DNA of 64,000 nucleotides from JAVVHH01 sp963848035. GTDB lineage: Bacteria; Pseudomonadota; Alphaproteobacteria; Acetobacterales; Acetobacteraceae. Below, in pieces: positions 17,637-26,881 of the stretch. The first letter of the stretch is position 1. The number at the start of each line of letters is the position of its first letter. The position numbers were made by a program, and so were the translations under genes. The notes under the pieces are model-generated. The model searched no databases. It saw nothing but the letters and a program-made list of their open reading frames with translations, and had not been told where the DNA came from. The DNA lies in the NCBI GenBank assembly GCA_963848035.1, contig CAWKCD010000001.1, forward strand, positions 3,100,001 to 3,164,000. Direction: 5' to 3'.

Positions 17637-18947
17637 GCTCTCTCTCTGAAATGGAACGGCGCCGGGTGGTCCGGCTGCGTCGTGATCACTGCCGTTGGCA
17701 ACACCGGACGCGAGTCGGCAAGCGAAATCTCGAACCGCTGCGCCAGCATCGCCAGCACCAGCACCGCTTCCGTCATCGCGAACTGCGCGCCCACGCAAAT
17801 CCGCGGCCCGGCGCCGAACGGTAGGTAGGCGTAGCGATGCGCGAAGTGCGGCTCGCCCTCGAAGCGCGAGGGGTCGAACACCGCCGGGTCGCGCCAGAAC
17901 TTGGCGTGGTGATGCAGCACCCAGGGCGCGATCAGCACGATCGAGCCGCGCCGGGATGGTCACGTCGCCGACCCGGTCCTCGTGGATGGCCGCCCGTGCG
18001 AGGGTGAAGGCCGGCGGATACAGCCGCATCGCTTCCGAGACCACGGCTCGGGTGTAGCGCAGCGAGGGCAGGCCGGGCCGCGCGATCTCGGCCGTCGGGT
18101 CGAGCGTGCGCGCCTCCTCGGCCAAGCGCGCCTGCACATCGGGCGTCTTGGCGATCAGGTACAGCGACCAGAACAGCGTCAGCGCCGTCGTCTCGTGGCC
18201 GGCCAGGATCAGCGTGGCCATCTGGTCGCGCAACTGCGCCGGCGTGAAGCCGGCGCCGCTCTCGGGGTCACGCGCCGCGAGCAGCAGGTCGAACAGATCG
18301 CGCGGGCCGTCGCTCGCCGGCGCCGCCATCCGCGCCCGCATGATGCGGTCCATGAACCGCACCCATCGCGCGCGGAAGATCATGCGCCTGATGTCGCCGG
18401 GGTTGGGGATCGAGGGGGGCAGCAGGAAGTCGAGCAGCGTCGGGCGGCCCATCCGCTCGCCGTATTCGGTGATCATCTCGCGCAACGTCGCGCCGTAGGC
18501 GTCCATCTCGACCGAGAACATCGAGCGTGACGCGATCTCCAGCGTCAGCTTTTGCATCGCCGCCAGCGCGTCCACCGTGCCCGACAGCCCGGCCACGGCC
18601 CGCTCGGTCGCGTCCACCACATGCCGGGCCAGCATCGGCAACACCCGCGGCGCCAAGGCCGGCGCGACCGTCTGGCGCTGCCGCCGCCACGTGTCGCCTT
18701 CGCTCAGCAGCAAGCCCTGGCCGGTGATCGGCCGCAGGATCCGGATCGAGGCCGGTGTCCGCCGGTAGTTCTTCGCGTTGGCGAGCAAGACCCGGTGGAT
18801 GCCTTCCTCGCCGTTCAGCAAAAACCGCTGCCGGCCGAGGCTGGAAGCAATGAACACGTCCTGCTCGTAGGCCTCGGGCGGCCACATCAGCAGCGAGTTG
18901 GTCTGCGCCGTCCGGATGGTCTGCCAGAAGCCGGTCGGCGTCGACAT
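17633..18947 (-). CDS. Cytochrome P450, one frame break
   Basis: A heme monooxygenase of about 438 residues. The oxygen-activating I-helix motif is AGHETTAL, the ExxR pair is in SEAMRLYPP, and the heme-thiolate loop is FGAGPRICVGAQF. The coding frame changes near 17949: deleting one G in GCGCGGCTCGATCG joins DVTIPAR to SIVLIAPWVLHHH, giving a complete enzyme. No N-terminal membrane anchor is evident. It overlaps the upstream oxidoreductase gene as TGATG and the downstream acdS as ATGA. No ferredoxin or reductase partner is adjacent. Substrate unknown; the operon suggests a small organic, possibly plant-derived compound. Confidence 0.88.
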
Positions 18948-20044
18948 CAGCCGGCCGGCGGTGCGGCGTGCACCAGGTCGGGCGTGGGCGACGGCGGGAA
19001 GTCGAAGCGCTGGTCGGGCAGGGGGCGTTTGCTGCGGTAGGTCGGTGTCAGCGTTTGCGCCCGCCCGGTCAGCAGCCCCTCCTCGATCGCGCGCAGCACG
19101 CGCACGTCGAGCAATCCCTCCTCGCCGTCCGGCTCGGGGTCGATGTTGTTGAGGATGCAATCCGAGAAATACGCCGTCTCGCCCGCGAATTGGTCCACAT
19201 GGCGGAAATCCATCGTCGAGACGCTGCCGTCATTGCTCTGCTCGAGCCGAAGCCCGCTATCGAACCCATAGGCCGGGCAGACCCGCAGGCTGCCTTCGTC
19301 GCCGGTGAGCCGATACTCGTTCACCCCCTCCATCCCGTAGGCGACGGTGAACTGCGCCAGCCGGTCCTCGGGGAAGCGGAGCTGGACGGCGACGGTGTCG
19401 TGGAACCCGAAGCCGAGCGTTTCAGCTCCCCAGGCGAGCACCTCCACCGGCTCGGCGCGGAACAGGTTGCGCGCGGCGTTGACGGGGTAAGGGGCGAGGT
19501 CGGCCACCGGCCCGGCCCAGAAGCCGCTCTGCGTGCGGTGATTGGCGAGTTCGACCTGCTGCGTCAGCGTCGACATGAACAGCGCGACCCGGCCGAGCCC
19601 GCCGGAATGCGCGATCCGCATCGCCTCGAGCGACGCCGGCTCGAAATGCAGCCGGTAGGCGATCATCAGCTTGGCCCGGCCGCGCCTCGCCGCGTCGTTC
19701 AGCGCGCGGCAATCCGCCTCGGTGGTCGCCATCGGCTTTTCGAGCAGCACGTGGATGCCGCGCTCGAGTGCCGGCAGGGCGTATTCCAGATGCGCCCAGT
19801 TCGGCATGGCAAGGTAGATCGCGTCGAAACCGCGGCTGTCGAGCGCCGCGAGATAGGCGTCGTAATGATAAACGCGCTCGATCGCGTAGCGCGCGCCCAA
19901 CGCCTCCGCCTTGCGGTGATCGCCGGTGACGATGGCGGTCATCTCGGAGTTGCCGGTCTGCTTGACCCCCGGCATGAACGCCGCCTGGCTGATCCAGCCG
20001 GCGCCGACGACGCAGTAGCGGATTTTCTTCTCCGGCATGGTCAC
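18947..20044 (-). CDS. Gfo/Idh/MocA-family NAD(P)-dependent oxidoreductase
   Basis: A 365-residue dehydrogenase with an N-terminal Rossmann domain (RYCVVGAGWISQAAFMPG), the conserved EKP motif in HVLLEKPMATT, and the C-terminal alpha/beta domain carrying YRLHFEPASLEAM. Members oxidise or reduce sugars, inositols and related polyols or dihydrodiols. The start is ATG 20044 or the in-frame ATG two codons later. It overlaps the SDR gene by ATGA and the P450 gene by TGATG, so all three are probably translationally coupled. Confidence 0.87.
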   Translation of the reverse strand: MTMPEKKIRYCVVGAGWISQAAFMPGVKQTGNSEMTAIVTGDHRKAEALGARYAIERVYHYDAYLAALDSRGFDAIYLAMPNWAHLEYALPALERGIHVLLEKPMATTEADCRALNDAARRGRAKLMIAYRLHFEPASLEAMRIAHSGGLGRVALFMSTLTQQVELANHRTQSGFWAGPVADLAPYPVNAARNLFRAEPVEVLAWGAETLGFGFHDTVAVQLRFPEDRLAQFTVAYGMEGVNEYRLTGDEGSLRVCPAYGFDSGLRLEQSNDGSVSTMDFRHVDQFAGETAYFSDCILNNIDPEPDGEEGLLDVRVLRAIEEGLLTGRAQTLTPTYRSKRPLPDQRFDFPPSPTPDLVHAAPPAG

Positions 20045-20790
20045 GCCGCCAGGTAGCCGCCGTCGACCGCCAGGCTCTGGCCGGTGACGTATGCGCTGGC
20101 CGGGCTGGCGAGGAACACGGCCGCGCCGACGATGTCCGGGTCTCGCCCGAACCGTCCCATCGGCGTCTGCGCCAGCAGCCGGGCCGACATCGTCTCATTG
20201 GCGATCATCCCGGCCGTGAGGTCCGTCTCGAAATAGCCTGGCGCGATGCAGTTCACCCGCACCCCCTTGGTCGCCCAATCCAGCGCCGCCGCCCGCGTCA
20301 GCATCTCGACTCCGCCTTTCGTCGCGCAATACGGCACCGACCGCCGCAACCCCACATGCCCCGCCACCGAGCTGATGTTGATGATCGAGCCGCTGCCGGC
20401 CGCCGCCATCGCGCCGCCGATATATTTGGTGCAGAGGAAGGTGCCGGTCAGGTTCACGTCGACGATGTGGGACCATTCCTCGAGGCTGGTGTTCTCGATC
20501 GTCTTGTAGATCGGGTTCACGCCGGCGTTGTTGACCAGCACGTCGATGCGGCCGAACCGTTCCAACGCCGCGTCGCGCAACGCCACGACGTCCGCCTCGC
20601 GCGAGACGTCACCGGCATGGACCAGCACGTCGCCGCCGAACTCGGCCGCCGCCGCCTGCAGCGTCGCCGCGTTGCGGCCGCACAGCACGAGTTGGGCGCC
20701 ATGCTGCGCCAGCCCGCCGGCGATGGCCCGGCCCAACCCGCGGCCGCCGCCGGTGACGACGGCGACCTTACCCGAGAGGTCGAAGATCAT
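20041..20790 (-). CDS. Short-chain dehydrogenase/reductase (SDR)
   Basis: A 249-residue classical SDR. It has the cofactor motif VVTGGGRGLGRAIA, NNAGV, the catalytic Ser in INISSVAGH and the Tyr/Lys pair in VPYCATKGG, followed by the PGYFETDLT substrate-lid region and a DGGYLAA end. It resembles gluconate 5-dehydrogenase or 3-oxoacyl-ACP reductase-like enzymes; substrate not assignable. Second gene of the minus-strand operon, overlapping both neighbours by 4 bases. Confidence 0.9.
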   Translation of the reverse strand: MIFDLSGKVAVVTGGGRGLGRAIAGGLAQHGAQLVLCGRNAATLQAAAAEFGGDVLVHAGDVSREADVVALRDAALERFGRIDVLVNNAGVNPIYKTIENTSLEEWSHIVDVNLTGTFLCTKYIGGAMAAAGSGSIINISSVAGHVGLRRSVPYCATKGGVEMLTRAAALDWATKGVRVNCIAPGYFETDLTAGMIANETMSARLLAQTPMGRFGRDPDIVGAAVFLASPASAYVTGQSLAVDGGYLAA

Positions 20791-21896
20791 TTGCCGAGAT
20801 GCGCGTCGAAGAAGCGGGCAATGTCGGTGAACGCCTCCTTGGTTTCGGGCGCATCGACATTGCCCATGTATTGCGCGTGCGACTGACCTTCATAGACGTT
20901 CAAATCGGCCTCCACGCCGGCGCGCCGCAACTTCCGGTGCGTCCGCACGGTGTTGGAGAGGAACAGGTCACGCGTCCCGGTGGTCAGGATGGTCGGCGGG
21001 AAGCCGTGGAAATCACCGTAGATGGGCGAGAGTTGCGGGTCCTTGAGGTCGTGGCCGTTGGCGTAGAGCTTCGCCGCGCGGCCGAGCCAGCCATCCCAGG
21101 TGACCAGGACGTTGTCGGTCCATTCATTGGTCTTGTAGCTGTCGCCGGCGTCGGTGAGGTCGGACCACGGCGTGCCGGGCGCGATCGCCGCGGGCAGCGG
21201 AAGCCCCTCCTGCTTGGCACGCAGCACCATGGCCAGCGTCATGCCGCCGCCGGTGGACGTGCCGAAGATCGCCATGTTCTTCGGATCGGCCATCCCGAGC
21301 GCCGCCTTCCAGACCGCCATCGCGTCGTCCATCGCCGCGGGGTAGGGCGCGTCGGGCGGCATGCGGTAGTCGACCGCGATCACCTTGTAGCCGCCGAAGC
21401 CCGCCATCATCACCGCTTCCGGCAGCGCCGCCTCGCCCGGTCCGAACACGTAGCCGCCGCCGTGCACGTTGATGAGCAGCCGGTTGCGGTTGCCCTCGGG
21501 CATTTCCTTGGGCGTCACGATGAACGCCTTGACGCCGCCGATCACGGCGGCCTGGACGGTCACGCCCAACTTCTGCTCGAGCGTCGGCAGCGTGGCGATG
21601 GCCAACGCGGCGCGGCGGTTGATCAGCTCCTTCCACTCCGCGGCATTCTTCGGATCGGCATTCATATGCGGCGGGTAGGGGCCGGCGATCAGCGCCTGCG
21701 CCTGCGGGCTGACCTCGTCCGTGGGCACCTTGATGTCGCGCGCCGGGACATGACGGATCCCGGGCGTGGTGTTGTGGGCTGCTTGGTCGGCGGCGAGCTG
21801 GTCGTAGGCCGGCGACGGTTGCGCCTGAGCCATCACCACTGGTGCCCAAGCCGTCGACAACAGCAGCGCCAGCGCGGTCACGCGTCGTTTGGCCAT
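20787..21896 (-). CDS. Exported alpha/beta-hydrolase (HSL-type esterase)
   Basis: A 369-residue lipase/esterase of the hormone-sensitive-lipase group. A Sec signal peptide is clear (KRRVTALALLLSTAWAPVVMAQAQ). The oxyanion-hole motif is HGGGYVFGPG, the nucleophile elbow is FGTSTGGGM (in place of the more common GDSAGG), and the likely triad continues with Asp in TGTRDLFLS and His in QSHAQYM. It opens the overlapping operon that includes SDR, Gfo/Idh, P450 and ACC deaminase, so it may hydrolyse an ester or amide in the periplasm to release the compound processed by the others (inference). Confidence 0.88.
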   Translation of the reverse strand: MAKRRVTALALLLSTAWAPVVMAQAQPSPAYDQLAADQAAHNTTPGIRHVPARDIKVPTDEVSPQAQALIAGPYPPHMNADPKNAAEWKELINRRAALAIATLPTLEQKLGVTVQAAVIGGVKAFIVTPKEMPEGNRNRLLINVHGGGYVFGPGEAALPEAVMMAGFGGYKVIAVDYRMPPDAPYPAAMDDAMAVWKAALGMADPKNMAIFGTSTGGGMTLAMVLRAKQEGLPLPAAIAPGTPWSDLTDAGDSYKTNEWTDNVLVTWDGWLGRAAKLYANGHDLKDPQLSPIYGDFHGFPPTILTTGTRDLFLSNTVRTHRKLRRAGVEADLNVYEGQSHAQYMGNVDAPETKEAFTDIARFFDAHLGK

Positions 21897-21966
21897 CCCC
21901 GTCCCCTTCCTGCGTTTTCAGCGCGGGAGTAGGCCAGGGTCTCGCGCCGGGCTCAATAGCGGGCGG

Positions 21967-22461
21967 TCAGCCCTCGACGCGGATCGAGCTGAGGCCGGCG
22001 GCCAACGCGGCCAGCAGATCGGGCAGCGCCAGAGCAATGCATCCCTCGGTCGGCGCGTAGTCCGGCCGGGCGACGTGCAGGAAGATGGCGCTGCCGAGCC
22101 CGCGCACGACTGGCGCGTCGTTCCAACCGAGCACGCCGATCACGTCGTAGACCGCATCCGGCCGCCACAAAGTCTCGTGCCGTGCATCGTGCGGCAGACG
22201 CACCATCGTGTTGTAGGCGGCATCCGCCGGGTCGTCGCACCAGCCATCGTTTGGCGCGAGGGGCAGCACCGAAACGGCGCAGCGCGGACGCGGCACCCGG
22301 TCGGCGCGGTAGAGCACACGGCGCAGTGGCAAGTTGCCGAGCGGCGTTGCCCCGTCGCCTTCCTGTTTGTGCGCAACGAGCCCGCCATTCCCCAGCGCCG
22401 CGCGGTATCGCGCGCCCGCGAGATGCAGGATCCCGTCGCTGCCGACGACCGCTTCCGTCAC
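21967..22461 (-). CDS. L,D-transpeptidase (YkuD-type) protein
   Basis: A protein of about 164 residues with a YkuD-like catalytic C-terminus: the nucleophilic Cys is in DYAPTEGCIALALPDL, with the preceding His in IFLHVARP. Substrate handling resembles the short family members 'RYRAALGNGGLVAHKQEGDGATPLG'-type in which target cross-links are in peptidoglycan. No signal peptide is seen. GTG 22459-22461 is chosen because it overlaps the upstream stop as GTGA; reading further upstream gives non-protein-like sequence. Third gene of a ribA-led unit. Confidence 0.8.
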   Translation of the reverse strand: MTEAVVGSDGILHLAGARYRAALGNGGLVAHKQEGDGATPLGNLPLRRVLYRADRVPRPRCAVSVLPLAPNDGWCDDPADAAYNTMVRLPHDARHETLWRPDAVYDVIGVLGWNDAPVVRGLGSAIFLHVARPDYAPTEGCIALALPDLLAALAAGLSSIRVEG

Positions 22462-23006
22462 ACCAAGCCTTTTTCCAACATCTGGCTGCGCTGATATTCC
22501 GTCGAGGCGCTCTGATAGGCCGAGGCGGCGTTCTGCGCGAGCATGATGTCGGGCGAGTTCGTCAGGTATTCCGGCGCGATGGTCGCCAGCGTAGTGTAGG
22601 CGCCGTTGCTCGTCGTCCCCGGCGTGATCGCCTCGACGCCGGATTCGGACCCGCACTGCGCCATCCCGACCGGCGTCGGCGGACGCGACGTGTCGGGTCC
22701 CATGCGGATCAGCTCTTCGATCAGCCCCATGAAGGCGGCGCCGATCATGCCGAGCGGACCGCCGAGTATCCCCGCGCCCGCTACGCGCATCGTGCTCGGC
22801 ATCTGCTCGCCGGTCGCCGCCCGGTAAATCATGCCTACCACCGGCAAATGCTGCAGGGGGTTGAGGCCGTGCAATGCGTCTTCCCGCGAGACGTTCAGGG
22901 GGACGGGCCAGACCCCGTTTTCCCCGATCGGGCCCGCGCCATCAGGCGGCGTGGCCGATCCGAACAGTCTCGTGTAGTCCATGGGGCCGGGCGTTGGCAG
23001 GATCAT
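22458..23006 (-). CDS. Conserved hypothetical protein with central hydrophobic segment
   Basis: 182 residues, no recognised domain. The recurrent-looking motif GLNPLQHLPVVGMIYRAATG is followed by a Gly-rich hydrophobic stretch (VAGAGILGGPLGMIGAAFMG) that could insert in a membrane, and a polar C-terminus rich in Ser, Thr, Gln and Tyr. ATG 23006 or the in-frame ATG at 22982 could start it. It lies between ribA (28 bases away) and the transpeptidase gene, which it overlaps. Confidence 0.65.
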   Translation of the reverse strand: MILPTPGPMDYTRLFGSATPPDGAGPIGENGVWPVPLNVSREDALHGLNPLQHLPVVGMIYRAATGEQMPSTMRVAGAGILGGPLGMIGAAFMGLIEELIRMGPDTSRPPTPVGMAQCGSESGVEAITPGTTSNGAYTTLATIAPEYLTNSPDIMLAQNAASAYQSASTEYQRSQMLEKGLV

Positions 23007-23034
23007 GGAAGAGACCTGTGCAAGCGCCGCGCCA

Positions 23035-24178
23035 CTAAAGCAGGTGCCCGAAACGCCGGGCCTTGGTGGCGAGGTAGTGGTCGTTCACCCCGTTCGGCGC
23101 AACCTGAAGCGTCTCGCGTCCGGCGATCTCGATACCGCAGGCCGAGAGCGCCGCCAGCTTGTCCGGATTGTTGGTCAGCAGCCGCAGGCGCTTGATCCCG
23201 AGCTGCTCCAGGATGGTGGCGGCGACCATGAAGTTGCGCTCGTCCGCCTGCCACCCCAGCGCGCGGTTGGCATCCACCGTGTCGAGGCCGCGGTCTTGCA
23301 GCGCGTAGGCGCGCAGCTTGCTCGTCAGCCCGATCCCGCGCCCCTCCTGCGCCAGGTAAATGAGCGCGCCGACGCCCTCCGCGCCGATCCGCTGCAACGC
23401 CAGGCGGAGCTGCGGCCCGCAATCGCAGCGCAAGCTGCCGAGCAGGTCGCCCGTGAAGCACTCCGAATGCAGCCGCACCAAAGGCGCTGGGCCGTCCGCC
23501 GGCCGGTGGCCGGGTTCGCCGATCAGGATCGCCAGATGTTCGATCCCGCCATCGGCGGCGCGGAACGCTACCACCCGGGCATTCTCCGCCGCTTCCAACG
23601 GGACCTGCGCCTCGGCGACGCGCTGCAGCGACAGCGCGGCGGTGTCGGGGTAGGAAGCGACGTCGTCGGCGCTGACCGTCAGCAGCCCGAGCGTCTCGGC
23701 CCTTGCCCGGGCAACGGCTGCGACCGGTGCGGCGAGCGCCGCGGGCAGCAGCCGGGCGAGCTTGGCCAGGCCGATCGCCGCCGGCGCGAGCTTCGGTACG
23801 GCCGCTAGCTCGGGAGGGTCCGCCAGCAACTGCGCCGCCGTCGGATCGGCCATCCCCAGCAGCGTCGCCGGGTCGAGCAGCCCGGCAGTCCGGAACGCGA
23901 TCGCCGCCCCGGCCGGCGCGATCGGCCGGCGGAGCAAAGCAGCGGCGCGCACCGGCGTCAGCAGCAGGCTGGGCGGTCCCGACGCCAGTGCAGCGAGTTC
24001 CCGCAATCCGCGCGCGCCGACAGTCTCCGCGCCGACCACGACCAGCGATGGCGCACCCTCGAGCAGCACCGGCGTGCCGCGGCGCGATCTCGGAGATCGC
24101 GCGATGCACGGAACGGAGGCGCTGGACGGCGGAATCCGGCGCGTCGGGGTGAGGGTGGGGCTCTGCGTCGTGCAGCAT
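23035..24178 (-). CDS. ribA: GTP cyclohydrolase II with degenerate RibB-like N-domain, one frame break
   Basis: The first enzyme of riboflavin synthesis, opening GTP to a diaminopyrimidine. The C-terminal domain is canonical: zinc cysteines in HSECFTGDLLGSLRCDCGPQL, the catalytic region IYLAQEGRGIGL, and LLTNNPDKLAAL. The N-terminal half aligns in layout with 3,4-dihydroxybutanone-phosphate synthase but lacks its usual acidic active-site pattern, as in other alphaproteobacterial RibA. Codons 1-32 are in another frame: deleting one C near 24083 (GCGCCGCGGC) yields EIARGTPVLLEG. Start ATG 24178 (MLHDAEPH). It is divergent from the response-regulator gene. Confidence 0.88.
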
Positions 24179-24417
24179 GGGAGCGGGGTTATGCAGGAGC
24201 GCGCGGTATCGCGCAAAGCGACGTATCACGTCAGGGGAACCCGGAACCCAAATCGGCTCACCGAGTTGTGTGCGGGAACGGTGATCGACAGGTGAGTTGA
24301 TCCGGGGCGATGACGCGTTGGACGCGGCAGGGTGATCACAATACGATGGTTCACCGCGTTGTGTGGTAGATATCTGCCCGGCTGACCATCGAGTCGGGCC
24401 CTAATTAGAGAGAGCGT
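24179..24417. promoter_or_regulatory. Divergent intergenic region, ribA / response regulator
   Basis: A 239-base spacer between divergent genes, so it should hold both promoters. It is less GC-rich toward the right (GTGATCACAATACGATGG, TAGATATCTG, CTAATTAGAGAGAG). One GANTC methylation site (GAGTC, 24390-24394) is present. No riboswitch-like fold was recognised on the ribA side. Confidence 0.4.
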
Positions 24418-25134
24418 ATGGCGGGCGAGCGGCCGATTTTAATCGTGGACGATGATGTCACGCTGCGCGACACACTTGTCGAGCAGCTTGAACTGGATGG
24501 CGAGTTCACCGCAGCGCAAGCCGGATCGATCGGCGAAGCGGAGGCCATGGTCACCGCTCGCGACGCGCGGTTCGATGCGGTGATCCTCGACGTCACCCTG
24601 CCTGACGGTGATGGACGCGACCTCTGCGCCAGCCTGCGCCGGCAAGGCCTGCGGATGCCGATCATCATGCTGACCGGGTCGGACGACGAGCACGACGTGG
24701 TGCGCGGCCTCGACGCCGGCGCCAACGACTATATCGCCAAGCCGTTCCGCCTGGCCGAACTGCTGGCGCGGTTGCGCGCGCAGCTCCGCATCTTCGAGAA
24801 CAGCGAAGACGCCGTCTTCACCATCGGCCCGTACACCTTCCGCCCGAGCGCGAAGCTGTTGCAGGAGCCGGTCAAGAACCGCCGCATCCGCCTGACTGAG
24901 AAAGAGGCGGCGATCCTGAAATTCCTCTACCGGGCCGGCACGCGGCCGGTCGCCCGGCAGGTGCTGCTCAACGAGGTGTGGGGTTACAACGCGAACGTGA
25001 CGACCCACACGCTCGAGACGCACATCTACCGCCTGCGGCAGAAGATCGAGCCGGATCCGGGCAATGCCCGCCTGCTCGTCACCGAAGGCGGCGGCTACCG
25101 TCTGGACCCGCTTGGAGTAGCCCCCGTCGCCTGA
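24418..25134 (+). CDS. OmpR/PhoB-type response regulator
   Basis: A 238-residue two-component regulator. The receiver domain has the acidic pocket (IVDDDV), phospho-acceptor Asp58 in VILDVTLPDGDG, the Thr in MLTGSDDE and the Lys in IAKPF. The C-terminal winged-helix domain contains LTEKEAAILKFLYR, VLLNEVWGYN, TLETHIYRLRQKIE and GGGYRLDP. No histidine kinase gene is adjacent in this window, so the partner is elsewhere. AGAGAG precedes ATG 24418. Its stop immediately precedes the GMC oxidoreductase coding frame. Confidence 0.92.
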   Translation: MAGERPILIVDDDVTLRDTLVEQLELDGEFTAAQAGSIGEAEAMVTARDARFDAVILDVTLPDGDGRDLCASLRRQGLRMPIIMLTGSDDEHDVVRGLDAGANDYIAKPFRLAELLARLRAQLRIFENSEDAVFTIGPYTFRPSAKLLQEPVKNRRIRLTEKEAAILKFLYRAGTRPVARQVLLNEVWGYNANVTTHTLETHIYRLRQKIEPDPGNARLLVTEGGGYRLDPLGVAPVA

Positions 25135-26731
25135 AGAGACGGATTTCCTGGTCATCGGCGGCGGCACGGCGGGGTGCATCCTGGCCGCCCGTCTGTCCGA
25201 GAATCCGAGTGTCACCGTGACACTGCTCGAAGCCGGGCCCGAGGATCGGGATCCCTGGATCCACATTCCCGCCGGCTACGCCCGCCTGTTCACATCGGGC
25301 AAATACGATTGGAAATTCGCCACCGAGCCGGAGCCCGAGCTCGGCGGCCGCAGCGTCGCCTGGCCACGCGGCCGGGTCCTCGGCGGCTCTGGCAGCATCA
25401 ACGGGCTCGTCTTCCTGCGCGGATCCCCGCACGATTACGACCGATGGGCGCAATCCGGTGCCCGCGGCTGGTCGTATGACGACGTGCTGCCGACGTTCCG
25501 CCGCATCGAGAACTGGACCGGCGCACCTAGTGAGAGCCGCGGCGTCGGCGGTCCGATCACCGTCAGCGAGCCCCGCTCGCTTTCGCCGGGCGCCGCTGCC
25601 TTCATCGAAGCCGCCGTGGCCTGCGGCATTCCGCGCCATGCCGACATCAACGCCGACGCGATCGAGGGTGTCGCCCCGATCCAAATGAACGTGCGTGGCG
25701 GCTTCCGCCGCAGCACGGCCCGCGCCTATCTCAGCCCGGCCAGGCGTCGCCCCAACCTGCGCGTGCTCACCGGCGTCACCGTGACCAAGCTGGTGATCGA
25801 GGGCGGCCGTGTCACCGGCTGCGACGCGCGGCGAAGCGACGGCTCGGATGTCCGGTTCCTCGCGTCGCGCGAGGTGGTCCTTTGCGCCGGGTCGATCATG
25901 AGCCCCAAGCTGCTGATGTTGTCTGGCATTGGCGACGGCGCGGCGCTGCAGGCGCTCGGCCTGCCGACGGTGCTGGACCGCCCGTCGGTCGGCCAAAACC
26001 TGCAGGACCATCTGATCGTCCGCTACATGTTCCGGACCCGGCCGGCGCGCACTCTCAACGAACTCACCGCGACCCGGCTTCGCATGGCCGCGATGGCGCT
26101 CGGCTACGCCCTTCGACGCACCGGCCCGATGGCGGTCGGCGCCACCGAGGCGACACTGTTCGCCCGTGTGACGCCGGGCGCGGAGGAGGCCGAAATCCAG
26201 TTCCAGTTCATCAATTTCAGCATGGTGCCCGGCCAGGGCTACACGCTGCCGAAACACCCGGGCTTCATGTTCAATTTCGGCCAGTGCCGCCCCGAGAGCC
26301 GCGGCAGCCTCACGCTGCGCAGCCCGTCACCCGACGACAAGCCGCTGATCCACGCCAACTATCTGTCGCATCCGGCCGATCAACACGCGATGCTCGCCGC
26401 CAGCCGCCTCGCCACCAGGCTGGCGGGGACGCGCCCTTTCGCCGACCTGGTCGAGGCGCAGCTCCTGCCGGACCCCGGCGCGGTCGATGACGAGGCCATG
26501 CTCGCCTACATCCGCGAGACCGGCACCACCGTCTACCATCCTTGTGGCACCTGCCGCATGGGCTCCGACGAGGCCGCGGTCGTCGATCCGCAACTCCGTC
26601 TGCGCGGACTGGCCGGGCTGCGCGTGGCCGACGCCTCGGTCATGCCGCTGGTGCCGACATCGAACATCCAGCCGGCGGTGATGATGATCGCCGAACGCGC
26701 CGCCGACATGATCCGCGCCGACGCCGCCTGA
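25133..26731 (+). CDS. GMC-family FAD oxidoreductase (choline/alcohol dehydrogenase-like), start codon unresolved
   Basis: A GMC flavoenzyme of about 530 residues: FAD motif FLVIGGGTAGCILAARLSE, the PROSITE-type signatures GRVLGGSGSINGLVFLRG and GSIMSPKLLMLSGIG, and the C-terminal catalytic region YHPCGTCRMG with SVMPLVPTSNIQPAVMMIAE. Family members oxidise primary alcohols or choline, often coupled to a quinone or oxygen. The N-terminus is odd. After an in-frame TAG at 25118-25120 there is no ATG, GTG or TTG before the FAD motif; the coordinate given is the first sense codon past the upstream stop. A base error or unusual start is likely. Confidence 0.82.
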   Translation, partial: EETDFLVIGGGTAGCILAARLSENPSVTVTLLEAGPEDRDPWIHIPAGYARLFTSGKYDWKFATEPEPELGGRSVAWPRGRVLGGSGSINGLVFLRGSPHDYDRWAQSGARGWSYDDVLPTFRRIENWTGAPSESRGVGGPITVSEPRSLSPGAAAFIEAAVACGIPRHADINADAIEGVAPIQMNVRGGFRRSTARAYLSPARRRPNLRVLTGVTVTKLVIEGGRVTGCDARRSDGSDVRFLASREVVLCAGSIMSPKLLMLSGIGDGAALQALGLPTVLDRPSVGQNLQDHLIVRYMFRTRPARTLNELTATRLRMAAMALGYALRRTGPMAVGATEATLFARVTPGAEEAEIQFQFINFSMVPGQGYTLPKHPGFMFNFGQCRPESRGSLTLRSPSPDDKPLIHANYLSHPADQHAMLAASRLATRLAGTRPFADLVEAQLLPDPGAVDDEAMLAYIRETGTTVYHPCGTCRMGSDEAAVVDPQLRLRGLAGLRVADASVMPLVPTSNIQPAVMMIAERAADMIRADAA

Positions 26732-26798
26732 GCGGAACCGGGCCACTCCCGGCAGCAGGTCCGACGGCAGCATCCGCCTCCTTGATCTCCATCCAGGA

Positions 26799-26818
26799 GA
26801 GAACCGTTCTCTTTTTCG
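26799..26818 (+). terminator. Rho-independent terminator after the GMC gene
   Basis: AGAGAA (26799-26804), loop CCG, TTCTCT (26808-26813), followed by a T-run. It isolates the sulfate-assimilation genes downstream. Confidence 0.65.
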
Positions 26819-26881
26819 GCCGCTCTATTGCAGATGCGGAGAAGTCTGTCCTCTTTAGCGTCTCCTCAGCACGAGCACGCC

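Noticed and set aside
25134..26731. Start of the GMC gene at GTG 25217
   Set aside because: It would remove the FAD-binding motif, which lies upstream in the same frame.
26732..26881. Riboswitch upstream of the cys operon
   Set aside because: Only a short terminator and a small CCGGG/CCCGG hairpin were visible; no conserved SAM, cobalamin or other aptamer core recognised.
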